Shown here: positions 18,018 to 26,990 of the stretch, one piece after another
Layout of the letters: each line of letters opens with the position of its first letter
Position numbering within the stretch: the stretch's first letter is position 1
Assembly: GCF_021535135.1 (NCBI RefSeq)
Contig: NZ_CP091036.1
Location: 2,108,001 to 2,172,000, forward strand
DNA length: 64,000 bases
Direction: 5' to 3'
From: Antarcticibacterium sp. 1MA-6-2
Lineage (GTDB): Bacteria > Bacteroidota > Bacteroidia > Flavobacteriales > Flavobacteriaceae
Notes under the pieces: generated by a model
What the model was told of the DNA's origin: nothing
Databases searched by the model: none
The model's input: only the letters and a program-made list of their open reading frames with translations
Position numbers and translations under genes: made by a program

Positions 18018-18165
18018 ATGAAGAAACTAGTTTTATTCCTCGCTCTTACTTTTACAACCAGCATGGTCTTTACTTCATGTAGAGACGATCGCTCTGGAGT
18101 TGAAAGAGCTGCAGATGATGCTTAGGTGACGCTATTGAAGAAGCTTAGTGACGAACTGGATTAAC
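18018..18165 (+). CDS. Small acidic lipoprotein (tandem paralogue 3, two RCCGGY scars)
   Basis: Not intact as read: 'MKKLVLFLALTFTTSM' leads to lipobox 'VFTSC' and 'RDDRSGVERAADDA', then a stop. Replacing GCTTAGGT (18121-18128) and GCTTAGT (18144-18150) each by GCCGGT gives 'DDAGDAIEEAGDELD' and a natural stop at 18165, about 48 aa. The repaired tail matches paralogue 2 ('EDVGNSIEEGANEVE'). Two independent scars in one mini-gene both giving Ala-Gly is strong support for the correction. Confidence 0.75.
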
Positions 18166-18186
18166 AATCCAACTCAACTAAAACTT

Positions 18187-18221
18187 AAAAGATCCATTCC
18201 TAACCAGTCTGGATCTTTTTT
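18187..18221. terminator. Bidirectional intrinsic terminator
   Basis: Stem AAAAGATCCA / TGGATCTTTTT around a 13-base loop, with A-run and T-run flanks. It serves the lipoprotein genes on the plus strand and the S24 repressor gene on the minus strand. Confidence 0.85.
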
Positions 18222-18987
18222 AATGTTTTAAGGTTTTGAACTCACTCTTCAATTCCTCCATAGATTGCTGAAGTTGCCTTAGCAAACCATTTTCTGAAGT
18301 AGCATCAACACTGAATGTAAGTTTGCTGTTTACCTGCCATATTTCCTGAATATCACTCACAAGAATTTCCACAGGCGGGTATTCTTCATTTATAGAAACC
18401 AACAGCATTTTATAAGGATCTTCAAGCCTCTGAATCTTTTTTACCAGAACCGAATCATAAAGAACCACAACATAAATTTTATTATTATTTACTTCAGAAA
18501 CACTTGGAACAGCTTTCCCCAGGACCCATTCTCCCGGACTAAGATTGGGCAACATACTATCTCCCTCAACCTGGAAACCGCGGTAAGTGGCATTTCTATA
18601 TTCCGGAAGTGGAATATCAAATGCAGGTAATTGCTGGTACCATTCCACATCCTGAACATTGTGAGGATAACCCGCAGCAGCTTTTTGGTTTACGAGAATT
18701 ATATTCTCTTCCTCCCCACTGTTTACAGTAACCACTTTAGGACTAACATCCCCTTTATTAACGGGTAAATATTTTTGGCTGCTGTCTCCAAACAGCCACA
18801 GAGGATTCACTCCAAATTGCCTCAAAAGTTCTGCCACCACTTTTCCCGAAAGTTTAGTGCGGCCTCTTTCAATATCTGCCGTAGAGTTTTTAATGCCTAA
18901 GACTTCAGCAAATTCTGCCTGGGTGAAATTGTGATCGTCACGAATTTCTTTAAATCGCTTTACTTCTAGTGTTACATCTGTTCCCAT
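18220..18987 (-). CDS. XRE-type HTH / S24 peptidase repressor (LexA/CI-like)
   Basis: A 255-aa transcription factor. The N-terminal XRE helix-turn-helix (~residues 8-65) has 'HNFTQAEFAEVLGIKNSTAD'; the C-terminal S24 domain has the catalytic Ser in 'FQVEGDSMLPNLSPGEWV' and the Lys in 'YDSVLVKKIQRL'. A coiled C-terminal tail follows. Such proteins repress until self-cleavage or until a signal arrives; whether it cleaves cannot be told, as the Ala-Gly site is only tentatively 'QKAAAGYPH'. Two palindromes lie directly upstream and suggest autoregulation. ATG at 18987 preferred over an upstream TTG. Confidence 0.88.
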   Translation of the reverse strand: MGTDVTLEVKRFKEIRDDHNFTQAEFAEVLGIKNSTADIERGRTKLSGKVVAELLRQFGVNPLWLFGDSSQKYLPVNKGDVSPKVVTVNSGEEENIILVNQKAAAGYPHNVQDVEWYQQLPAFDIPLPEYRNATYRGFQVEGDSMLPNLSPGEWVLGKAVPSVSEVNNNKIYVVVLYDSVLVKKIQRLEDPYKMLLVSINEEYPPVEILVSDIQEIWQVNSKLTFSVDATSENGLLRQLQQSMEELKSEFKTLKH

Positions 18988-19005
18988 AAACAAATATAAT
19001 TAATT

Positions 19006-19043
19006 ATGGAATATATCCACCGTAAAATATGGAATTTTTCCAT
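19006..19043. promoter_or_regulatory. Paired operators TGGA-N5-TCCA upstream of the S24 repressor gene
   Basis: Two inverted repeats of the same form: TGGA-ATATA-TCCA at 19007-19019 and TGGA-ATTTT-TCCA at 19030-19042. The second extends to a perfect ATGGAA-TTT-TTCCAT. Their centres are 23 bases apart, about two helix turns, as expected for cooperative repressor dimers. They lie 20-55 bases before the repressor start. Confidence 0.65.
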
Positions 19044-19262
19044 TGTAAAGTGCCGCCTCGTTTGTTTTACTGAAAACAAATAATAGGAAAATTCAAGAGT
19101 AATCAGCTGATTAATAAATATTTATCTAACTAAATCTATTTATAATTTGAAAAAATGTCAAAATCCCCAAAAATTAAGTGTAAGTTTTGTAACCTTTTAC
19201 CTACTCTTTACGTACAATAGGTACAAGAGCTATTCATAATAAAAAATCCAAGGAGAAGATAG

Positions 19263-20126
19263 ATGAGACAACTTAAAATTACGAAGCAGGTAACTAACCG
19301 TGAAACTGCCTCGCTGGATAAGTATTTGCAAGAAATTGGTAAAGTTGATTTAATTACCGCCGATGAAGAGGTGGAATTGGCACAACGAATAAAAGCGGGT
19401 GATGACCGTGCTTTGGAAAAATTGACCAAAGCTAATTTACGTTTTGTGGTTTCGGTTGCAAAACAATATCAAAACCAGGGTTTAACCCTTCCCGATTTAA
19501 TTAATGAAGGAAATTTAGGACTTATTAAAGCCGCAAAACGTTTTGACGAAACTCGTGGTTTTAAATTTATTTCTTACGCTGTATGGTGGATTCGCCAGTC
19601 TATTTTACAGGCATTGGCCGAACAATCCCGTATTGTACGTTTACCTCTAAACAAAATTGGTTCTATTAACAAGATCAACAAAACTTTTGCTTTTCTTGAA
19701 CAATCTCACGAGCGCCCGCCAAGTGCAGAAGAAATTGCAAAGGAATTGGATATGACAATAAATGATGTTAAGGAATCTATGAAAAATTCCGGGCGTCACG
19801 TATCTATGGATGCTCCCCTGGTAGAAGGTGAAGATTCAAACCTTTATGATGTATTAAGGAGTGGGGAATCTCCCAATCCTGATAGGGAATTATTACACGA
19901 ATCTCTTAGGACCGAAATTGAAAGAGCTCTTGAAACATTAACTCCAAGAGAAGCAGATGTTATTAGGTTATATTTTGGCCTTGGTGATCAACATCCTATG
20001 ACTTTGGAAGAAATTGGCGAGACTTTTGATCTAACCAGGGAGAGAGTTCGTCAAATAAAAGAAAAAGCAATTAGAAGATTGAAACATACCTCCAGAAGTA
20101 AGATCCTTAAAACTTACTTAGGATAA
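19263..20126 (+). CDS. rpoD: Primary sigma factor RpoD/SigA
   Basis: The 287-aa length is the Bacteroidota form, lacking the long region 1.1 and non-conserved insert. Regions are clear: 1.2 '[20 protein letters not shown]', 2.1-2.4 '[20 protein letters not shown]' and '[20 protein letters not shown]', 3 '[18 protein letters not shown]', and 4 '[15 protein letters not shown]' with '[20 protein letters not shown]'. It directs RNA polymerase to the TTTG / TAnnTTTG promoters of this phylum. Monocistronic, ended by two hairpins. Confidence 0.97.
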   Translation: MRQLKITKQVTNRETASLDKYLQEIGKVDLITADEEVELAQRIKAGDDRALEKLTKANLRFVVSVAKQYQNQGLTLPDLINEGNLGLIKAAKRFDETRGFKFISYAVWWIRQSILQALAEQSRIVRLPLNKIGSINKINKTFAFLEQSHERPPSAEEIAKELDMTINDVKESMKNSGRHVSMDAPLVEGEDSNLYDVLRSGESPNPDRELLHESLRTEIERALETLTPREADVIRLYFGLGDQHPMTLEEIGETFDLTRERVRQIKEKAIRRLKHTSRSKILKTYLG

Positions 20127-20426
20127 TATTTAAGATGACAACAGTTTAGTGCCGGAGTGATGACTTAGTGCAGAAATAACTGTTCGTTTTTTGATTGATG
20201 AATGACCCCGGAGTGATGACCGGGGTTTTTTCATGGCATATTTTTAGAATTTGTTTGCTTTAGATGCTTCTAAATACCTGTTCCTTATCCTATATCTTAG
20301 GGTTTTTAGCTTTTTATACGCACGCTCTATAAATTTGTGTTAATCTGTCCCCTACTCTCCGGGATTGATCCTATTTCTGCTTAAATTCATACGAAGTACC
20401 CTGAGTGAAAAGAAAAAGAAAAATAT
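20127..20426. terminator. Intergenic region with two hairpins sharing one loop
   Basis: No gene. The second hairpin (20205-20232) is a strong terminator: ACCCCGG, loop AGTGATGA, CCGGGGT and seven T. The first (20140-20190) has an outer AACAGT/ACTGTT stem followed by TTTTTT, and inside it GCCGG, the same AGTGATGA loop, then CTTAGT where a second CCGG would complete the stem. That CTTAGT (20163-20169 as ACTTAGT) matches the RCCGGY scar form. Confidence 0.7.
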
Positions 20427-21299
20427 ATGGATCAACAGAAAAGAATTTTAGTCGCAGGAGCATCCGGAGCACTGGGAATGGAGATTGTGAAATTACTGAA
20501 AAAGCAGGAGGTGCCTGTAAGAGTATTAACCCGATCAAATGAAGGAGTTTCCAAACTTGCTCCCTATACAAAAGATGTCTGGAAAGGTGATGCTTCCGAA
20601 GAAAGTCCTGAGCTCACAGGAATTACAAAAGATGTTCATACAGTAGTCTCTTCCCTTGGGAAAAGTGTAAGCCTCTTTTCTCCTAACGATTCATCTTTTT
20701 TTGAAAGTGATTACATCGCCAACAAGAGTATTTTAGATGACGCCGTAAAGAACAAGGTGAAGCGTTTTATATATGTTTCTATTAAAGGGGCCGATGTGGA
20801 AGAGGATTACAGCATTGCAAAGGCTCATAAAATGTTCGAAAACGAATTAAAAGCATCAGGATTGGATTATACAATTATTCGACCTGTAGGATTTTTTTCG
20901 GGTTTAAATGACCTTGCTATCATGGCAAAAAGAAAAGTGATCCCTGTCATAGGAGATGGACAGGCAAAAACAAATAGTATTCACCATCAGGATTTAGCTG
21001 AAGTTGTAGTATCCTATATCGAAAGCGGACCACAAATGATTGAAGTTGGAGGGCCTCTGGTTCATACCCGATTGGAAATGGCTGAAATGATTAAAGAGAA
21101 AATTGGCGGACAGATAATTAAAGTTCCAAAAACAATTGCCCAGATGGGTGCCGATATTCCGAAAATATTTAGTGAAGGGACTCACGATAAACTGGACTAC
21201 TTTACCTATATCACCACAAACGATATGATAGGAGAGAAAAACGGATCAGTCACTTTCGAAGAATACTTAAGGACTCTTGATTTAAAACGATTGCCATAA
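20427..21299 (+). CDS. SDR/NmrA-like NAD(P)-binding oxidoreductase
   Basis: A 290-aa atypical short-chain dehydrogenase. The N-terminal dinucleotide motif is 'RILVAGASGALGMEIVKLL' (GASGALG form), followed by 'VRVLTRS' and 'VKRFIYVSIKGADVEEDY'. The classical Tyr-xxx-Lys pair is not obvious ('YSIAKAHKMFE' is the nearest). Members include flavin reductases, quinone reductases and NmrA-type sensors. It ends on the base where the desaturase-like gene starts, indicating coupling. Confidence 0.85.
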   Translation: MDQQKRILVAGASGALGMEIVKLLKKQEVPVRVLTRSNEGVSKLAPYTKDVWKGDASEESPELTGITKDVHTVVSSLGKSVSLFSPNDSSFFESDYIANKSILDDAVKNKVKRFIYVSIKGADVEEDYSIAKAHKMFENELKASGLDYTIIRPVGFFSGLNDLAIMAKRKVIPVIGDGQAKTNSIHHQDLAEVVVSYIESGPQMIEVGGPLVHTRLEMAEMIKEKIGGQIIKVPKTIAQMGADIPKIFSEGTHDKLDYFTYITTNDMIGEKNGSVTFEEYLRTLDLKRLP

Positions 21300-22721
21300 T
21301 GCCGGAAACATACGATGCAATTATTACAGGAAGCGGATCAAACGGACTGGCAGCAGCCATATATTTACAGCAAAAGGGAATAAATACAGCAATTTTTGAA
21401 CAGGCTTCAACTCCCGGAGGATCTACAAGAACTCAGGAATTGAGCCTGCCAGGTTTTAAACACGACGTAGGCTCGGCCATTCTTCCTATGGGATATGCCT
21501 CGCCTTTTTTAAGAACCTTGCCTTTAACAGATTTTGGACTGGAATGGATCTTTCCTGAAATACCCTATTCTCACCCCTTTGATGATGGCACTGCCATTGC
21601 TTGTTACAGGGATATTAAGGAAACTGCTGCACAATTGGGAGAAGATGGGAAAGCCTATGAGGATTTGTTTACACCAATTGTGACGAACTGGAATAAACTG
21701 GAAGAAAATTTACTTGGACCGCTCGGCTTTCCCGATCATCCCCTGGAGTTTATGAAATTTGGCTTAAAAGCTATTCCTTCTGCCCGGTTGTTGGCAGATC
21801 ATTATTTCAAAAATGAAAAATCAAAAGTTTTCTTTTATGGATCTGCTGCTCACAGCACTTTACCCCTTACAAATATAGCATCAGCCTCATTTGGCCTGGT
21901 ATTAACAACCATGGCTCATCGTTACGGCTGGCCCTTTCCTAAAGGAGGAGCTCAAAGTTTTACAAATGCCTTACTGGCGTATTACCGTTCCCTGGGAGGA
22001 GAAGTGTTCTTAAATAAGAATATTACGCATCTGGAACAATTACCCAAAGCCAAGGCTTACCTCTTTGATGTTACCCCAAAGCAGCTTCTCAAAATTGAAG
22101 GTTTTAATTTTACAGATCTCTACAGGACGAGGATGAAAAATTTCAATTATGGTGCAGGTGTCTTTAAAATGGACTGGGCGCTAAGTGATCCAATTCCTTT
22201 TACCAATGAAAAGTGCCGAAGATCGGGAACAGTCCATATCGGGTTTTCAAAAGAAGAAATAGAAGAATCAGAAAAAACCATTCATCAAAAAAATATGACT
22301 GATACACCTTATGTATTAGTTGCTCAACATAGTAATTTTGATGATAGCCGCGCTCCTGAAGGAAAATATACTGCCTGGGCATATTGTCACGTCCCCAACG
22401 GAAGTATAAAAGATTATTCTGCCATTATAGAAAATCAAATTGAACGCGCGGCGCCAGGATTTAAAGAAACTATCCTGGCAAGGTCCACAATGAATTCGGT
22501 AGAATTACAGCAATGGAATCCTAATATAGTAGGAGGAGATATTAATGGAGGGAGACAGGACATTACCCAACTCTTCACAAGACCCATTGTCAAAATATCC
22601 CCCTACTCCACACCCGATCCACGAGTTTATATTTGTTCATCCTCTACTCCTCCCGGGGGGCGGTGTCCATGGGATGTGTGGGTTTAATGCAGCCAAAAAA
22701 GTAGTTTCTGATCATTTTTAA
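21299..22721 (+). CDS. FAD-dependent desaturase/oxidoreductase, phytoene-dehydrogenase-like (one-base insertion near the end)
   Basis: An FAD amine-oxidase/CrtI-superfamily protein. The N-terminal FAD motif is 'DAIITGSGSNGLAAAIYLQQ', with 'FEQASTPGGSTRTQE' after it. Near the C-terminus the family motif appears as 'VYICSSSTPPGGG' and, after repair, 'VHGMCGFNAAKKVV'. The frame breaks at a run of six G (22655-22660); five restores it and moves the stop to 22721, for ~473 aa. The overlap with the SDR gene and the BLUF gene downstream suggest a light- or redox-related function, but the substrate is not known. Confidence 0.85.
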
Positions 22722-22743
22722 AACTAACTCAATACCTTTTTTA

Positions 22744-23154
22744 ATGAGATACACAATATGCTATGTAAGTACTGCCATAGAGAATTTAGAGCAGGAAAAA
22801 TTAGAACAACTTCTCCAAAAGTGGAAAGAAAAGAATAATGATGAAGGATTTAAAGGAATATTGTTATATTCTGAAGGAAATTTTTTTCAGGTACTGGAGG
22901 GAGAAAAACGACAGCTTCTGGAGCTTTTTGAGAACATAAGGAAAGACAAAAGACATCACTCGGTTATTCAAATCCTGGGAAAAGAAATAGACCAAACTGG
23001 ATACGACGGGTATGATGCTGATTTTGTTACTGAAAAAAATAAATACAGCCGGGAAGCTATGGAAAGGTATTACAAACCTTTAGATGGGATGGATGTCCAA
23101 ACCAAGGAAGTGGCAAAAAGGATGCTGGACGTTTTTATAGAAACCTCCAAATAA
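22744..23154 (+). CDS. BLUF-domain blue-light photoreceptor
   Basis: A 136-aa flavin photoreceptor made of a single BLUF domain (residues 1-95) plus a short helical C-terminus. The photocycle residues are in place: Tyr7 in 'ICYVSTA', Asn31/Asn32 before 'GFKGILLYSEG', and Gln49 in 'NFFQVLEGEK'. 'DKRHHSVIQIL' is the conserved strand that follows. There is no output domain, so it would act by protein contact. It starts 22 bases after the FAD desaturase-like gene, probably in the same operon. Confidence 0.9.
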   Translation: MRYTICYVSTAIENLEQEKLEQLLQKWKEKNNDEGFKGILLYSEGNFFQVLEGEKRQLLELFENIRKDKRHHSVIQILGKEIDQTGYDGYDADFVTEKNKYSREAMERYYKPLDGMDVQTKEVAKRMLDVFIETSK

Positions 23155-23161
23155 GTTTTCT

Positions 23162-23169
23162 TATTTTTG
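23162..23169 (+). promoter_or_regulatory. Bacteroidota -7 promoter box for rpe
   Basis: TATTTTTG is an exact TAnnTTTG match, 20 bases before the rpe ATG and just after the BLUF stop. Confidence 0.5.
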
Positions 23170-23189
23170 CAGCATTCAAAAAATAAATA

Positions 23190-23852
23190 ATGAAGCCAAA
23201 ACTTATTGCCCCATCTGTTCTTGCTGCAGATTTTGCTAATTTGCAAAGAGATATTGAAATGATTAACTCCAGTGAAGCAGACTGGTTTCATATTGATATC
23301 ATGGATGGAGTTTTTGTTCCCAATATTTCCTTTGGGATGCCCGTACTCCAGGCAATACAGAAACACGCAAAAAAAACTATCGATGTTCATTTAATGATTG
23401 TGGAGCCGGATAGGTATATTAAAGAGTTTGCAGCATTGGGTGCCAATAATCTTACTGTTCACTATGAAGCCAGCACACACCTGCATAGAACTTTGCAGGC
23501 GATTAAGGCAGAAGGAATGAAAGCGGGAGTAGCCATTAATCCACATACACGTGTAAATCTTCTAGAGGACGTTATAAAAGATATTGATCTGGTATGTATT
23601 ATGAGTGTCAATCCCGGGTTTGGAGGACAAAGCTTTATAGAAAATACTTACTCAAAAATTCAACGATTAAAGGAAATTATAGTTAATAATAATGCCACTA
23701 CTCTCATTGAAATTGATGGCGGCGTGACTAGCGAGAATGCCGCGCAGCTGGTAAAAGCTTATGCCGATGTACTGGTAGCCGGGAGCTTTGTGTTTAAAGC
23801 AGAGGACCAGCCAGGAACGATAAAAGAATTGAAAGAACTTGCAAACAAATAA
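23190..23852 (+). CDS. rpe: Ribulose-phosphate 3-epimerase
   Basis: Interconverts ribulose-5-P and xylulose-5-P in the pentose-phosphate pathway. The 220-aa TIM barrel shows 'IAPSVLAADFANLQRDIE', 'WFHIDIMDGVFVPNISFG', 'DVHLMIVEPDRYI', 'MSVNPGFGGQSFI' and 'IEIDGGVTSENA', carrying the metal-binding His/Asp residues. ypdA starts within its last codons. Confidence 0.97.
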   Translation: MKPKLIAPSVLAADFANLQRDIEMINSSEADWFHIDIMDGVFVPNISFGMPVLQAIQKHAKKTIDVHLMIVEPDRYIKEFAALGANNLTVHYEASTHLHRTLQAIKAEGMKAGVAINPHTRVNLLEDVIKDIDLVCIMSVNPGFGGQSFIENTYSKIQRLKEIIVNNNATTLIEIDGGVTSENAAQLVKAYADVLVAGSFVFKAEDQPGTIKELKELANK

Positions 23853-24819
23853 AGAGCAATACGATTTAATCATCATTGGAGGTGGGCCTATAGGAATTGC
23901 CTGTGGCCTTGAAGCTGAAAAAAAGGGATTGTCTTATCTCGTTTTAGAAAAGGGGTGCCTGGTAAATTCCCTGTACCACTACCCTACAAATATGACCTTC
24001 TTTTCAACTTCAGAAAAGCTGGAACTGGATAATATTCCCTTTATCAGCAATAATCCGAAGCCAAGAAAAGCGGAAGCATTAGAATATTATCGGAGAATAG
24101 CTACTTCCAATAATGTGAAAATCAATTTATTTGAGAAAGTCCTTTCAGTAGAGACTTCAAAAGAAAATCAACACACAGTTATTACTACGAAAGAAAGGTA
24201 TTCCACCCTTAAAATTATTGTAGCTACTGGTTTTTATGACATTCCTAATTACCTGAATATCCCGGGAGAAGAGCTTCCCAAGGTTGCACATTATTACAAT
24301 GATCCTCATTATTATGCTACTCAAAAAACTGTGGTTGTTGGAGCAAGCAATTCAGCTGTAGACGCTGCTTTGGAAATCTACAGGAAAGGGGGAGAAGTTA
24401 CGATGATAGTAAGAAAACCGGAAATTGGGGAGAGGGTAAAATATTGGGTGAGACCAGATATAATTAACAGAATTGAAGAAGGAAGTATTAAAGCTTATTT
24501 TGGAGCCAGACTGGCTGAAATCAAAGAAGAGGAAGTAATAATAGAAACTGAAAATGGTACCGATATCCTCCCGAATGATTTCGTCCTGCTCCTAACAGGT
24601 TATAGACCTAACTTTCAATTTTTGAAAGATATAGGGATTCATCTTTCCAATGATGCAAGAAAAATTCCTCAATACAATGAAAATACCATGGAAACCAATG
24701 TGCCGGGAATCTATTTAGCCGGAGTAATTTGTGGCGGAATGGAAACCCACAAATGGTTTATTGAAAATTCCAGGGTACACGCAAAAATGATCCTGGATGA
24801 TATTGCCGGAAAAAAGTAA
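23839..24819 (+). CDS. ypdA: YpdA-type FAD/NAD(P) thiol-disulfide reductase
   Basis: A 326-aa thioredoxin-reductase-like flavoprotein of the YpdA group, proposed bacillithiol-disulfide reductases. Motifs: 'YDLIIIGGGPIGIACGLEAE' (FAD), 'VVVGASNSAVDAAL' (NADPH), and 'GIYLAGVICGG' (second FAD/C-terminal). There is no CxxC active-site pair, as expected for YpdA; a lone Cys is in 'GPIGIACG'. The start seems to be TTG at 23839, overlapping rpe by 14 bases. It may serve low-molecular-weight thiol redox balance, alongside ergothioneine genes elsewhere in the window. Confidence 0.88.
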   Translation: MQTNKEQYDLIIIGGGPIGIACGLEAEKKGLSYLVLEKGCLVNSLYHYPTNMTFFSTSEKLELDNIPFISNNPKPRKAEALEYYRRIATSNNVKINLFEKVLSVETSKENQHTVITTKERYSTLKIIVATGFYDIPNYLNIPGEELPKVAHYYNDPHYYATQKTVVVGASNSAVDAALEIYRKGGEVTMIVRKPEIGERVKYWVRPDIINRIEEGSIKAYFGARLAEIKEEEVIIETENGTDILPNDFVLLLTGYRPNFQFLKDIGIHLSNDARKIPQYNENTMETNVPGIYLAGVICGGMETHKWFIENSRVHAKMILDDIAGKK

Positions 24820-24850
24820 TGGCACTTCAGGTAAAACTAAAGTGCCATTT
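24818..24850. terminator. Convergent bidirectional terminator
   Basis: Stem AATGGCACTT / AAGTGCCATT with an 11-base loop. It spans the stop of ypdA and the last codons of the convergent minus-strand gene. Confidence 0.75.
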
Positions 24851-25235
24851 CCCTTCGGGGGTGAATGCGTTTAAATCTTACATTAAAATTACATCTGCAT
24901 CTCTTGAGGATCTGTTTCGGTTTAATAACTAAGCCATAAAAATGAAGATCGTTTAAATCATTTTTAAAAGAATCTCTTATCCAGGTCTTAGAATTTAAAG
25001 AATACTTGTAAACTTTAATTTTTGGGTAAAGAGCGTCTGGTGAATTATCTTCCACTCCTATTTCAATCGTTTTCGTCTCTTTATCATAACACACGAATTT
25101 CGCCAGGAAATTGTGCTTTATCAAATCAACAAATCCTTCAGGAAGTTCCTCGCATCGCTTGCATTCCTTAAGAAAATCATCTGCCAGTTGATCAATGGCA
25201 GCTTTAATTTCAGTTTGTTTATAGTAGGTTGTCAT
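24837..25235 (-). CDS. Hypothetical protein (132 aa)
   Basis: Not recognised. A soluble 132-aa protein with no signal peptide or membrane helix. It has Cys28 and Cys31 close together in 'KECKRCEELPEGF', a strand-rich middle ('AKFVCYDKETKTIEIGVED') and a basic tail 'RCRCNFNVRFKRIHPRR' with another Cys-x-Cys. The Cys pairs could bind metal, but spacing matches no family I know. Monocistronic and convergent with ypdA. The 286 bases upstream, to 25521, show no other gene. Confidence 0.6.
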   Translation of the reverse strand: MTTYYKQTEIKAAIDQLADDFLKECKRCEELPEGFVDLIKHNFLAKFVCYDKETKTIEIGVEDNSPDALYPKIKVYKYSLNSKTWIRDSFKNDLNDLHFYGLVIKPKQILKRCRCNFNVRFKRIHPRREMAL

Positions 25236-25521
25236 ATCAAATAATTTTTATAAAAGTAAATTTAGGGCATCATTAAGCACTTCAATTTTTTTTATAGGTT
25301 GTTTAACTCAATAGCTTAACAATTTCCAAAATTTCCTGCTCTTTCTGCTGTCCTTAACCTCTTCTTAAAGTTTCCATAAATGTTGATCTAATTCATTTAT
25401 ACCGCAGCTACTTCAGGAGGAAAAAAAATAACTATATTCATAGCTCCCAATTGGCAGGTACTCTAAAATGCGGTATGTCGATCAAAGTGGTAAACAAATT
25501 ATAAGAATAATTCAGTATAAA

Positions 25522-26868
25522 ATGCAGTCAAAAATTTTAGCCTGGTCTATTACGGCCGCCCTCGCAGGATTTCTTTTTGGTTTTGACACAGTTGTAATTT
25601 CGGGAGCAGATAAAGCTCTACAAACTTTATGGGGTACTTCAGATGCCTTTCACGGTTCCGTAGTCATGGCAATGGCACTGTGGGGAACGGTGATAGGGGC
25701 CATTTTTGGAGGATTTCCTACCAACAAATTTGGAAGAAAAAATACACTAATAATTATAGGTGTTTTATATATAGTGTCTGCTGTAGGCTCGGCCCTTGCC
25801 AATGATCCTGTCTCGTTTGCAGTATTTAGGTTTGTGGGAGGATTGGGGGTAGGAGCATCTACCATCGCCGCACCCACTTATGTTTCAGAAATTGCCCCGC
25901 AAAAATATAGGGGTAGACTGGTTTCTTTGTACCAATTTAATATAGTCCTGGGAATTCTGATTGCTTTCCTATCAAACTATCTTCTGCGGAATACAGGGGA
26001 AGAGCCCTGGAGATGGATGTTGGGAGTTGAAGCTATTCCCGCAATCATTTACACCCTGTTCATTTTCATGGTGCCGCGTAGCCCCAGATGGCTTATTTCC
26101 AAATCCTGGAATGCCGAAGCTGAAAAAGTTCTTAGGAAAATTCATCCTTCCGCCGATATAGAAGCGAAAATGCTTGAAATAGGCAAACAGTCGGAAACCA
26201 ATTTTTCCGGAGAACATATTTTCATGAAAAAATACTGGTTCCCGCTCATACTGGCTTTCCTGGTGGCATTTTTCAATCAACTTTCAGGAATAAATGCTTT
26301 TCTCTATTATGCCCCCCGCATTTTTGAAGAGGCGGGACTGGGTGAGAGTACCGCTTTGCTTAGTAGCATTGGTATTGGAGTTGTAAACCTGCTGTTCACA
26401 ATCCTGGGAGTTTTCCTCATTGATAAATTGGGTCGAAAACAACTAATGTTTATAGGCTCAATAGGATATATTATCTCCTTATCCCTGGTGGCAGCCTCAT
26501 TTTTTCTGAACTGGAGAGGACTTACTGTTCCAATTTTCCTGTTTCTTTTTATCGCAGCGCACGCCATAGGCCAGGGTGCAGTAATTTGGGTTTTTATTTC
26601 TGAAATATTCCCGAATCACCTTCGGGCCTCGGGGCAGGCATTTGGATCTTCCACACATTGGTTATTAGCGGCAATCATTCCTTCTCTCATTCCATTTCTT
26701 TTCTCAACAGTGGGAGCGGCATCAGTCTTTGCTTTTTTTGCTTTTATGATGGTCCTGCAACTGCTGTTTGTAATTTTCATGATGCCGGAGACCAAAGGAA
26801 AATCACTTGAGGAATTAAGTGAAGAACTTTCACCCTCCCAAAGCCGGGAGGCAGCCTCTCATTTATAA
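25522..26868 (+). CDS. MFS sugar porter (hexose:H+ symporter family)
   Basis: A 12-helix major-facilitator sugar transporter of ~448 aa. Diagnostic sugar-porter motifs: 'GFLFGFDTVVISGA' in helix 1, 'NKFGRKNTL' (loop 2-3), 'PRSPRWLISK' and 'EAEKVL' (loop 6-7), 'NQLSGINAFLYYAPRIFEEAG' in helix 7 (partly given), and 'MPETKGKSLEEL' at the end. The ATG at 25522 puts helix 1 at the normal distance; a longer start exists upstream. With the HAD and PfkB genes it forms an uptake-phosphorylation group. Exact sugar unknown. Confidence 0.92.
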   Translation: MQSKILAWSITAALAGFLFGFDTVVISGADKALQTLWGTSDAFHGSVVMAMALWGTVIGAIFGGFPTNKFGRKNTLIIIGVLYIVSAVGSALANDPVSFAVFRFVGGLGVGASTIAAPTYVSEIAPQKYRGRLVSLYQFNIVLGILIAFLSNYLLRNTGEEPWRWMLGVEAIPAIIYTLFIFMVPRSPRWLISKSWNAEAEKVLRKIHPSADIEAKMLEIGKQSETNFSGEHIFMKKYWFPLILAFLVAFFNQLSGINAFLYYAPRIFEEAGLGESTALLSSIGIGVVNLLFTILGVFLIDKLGRKQLMFIGSIGYIISLSLVAASFFLNWRGLTVPIFLFLFIAAHAIGQGAVIWVFISEIFPNHLRASGQAFGSSTHWLLAAIIPSLIPFLFSTVGAASVFAFFAFMMVLQLLFVIFMMPETKGKSLEELSEELSPSQSREAASHL

Positions 26869-26990
26869 CAAGGGAAAACTCTCGAAAATAATAACTCTTA
26901 GGGTAAGATTGTATACAATTGAGGTAAGGATACAACATAAAGGAAAGCAGATACCTTCTAACTTTGAATACAAATTAAAAAACTTATATA

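Noticed and set aside
26345..26352. GCTTAGT inside the MFS sugar porter
   Set aside because: It encodes Leu-Ser in a frame that runs unbroken on both sides, so it is natural sequence and not a +1 scar. The same holds for GCTTAG(T/C) at 32474 and 38257.
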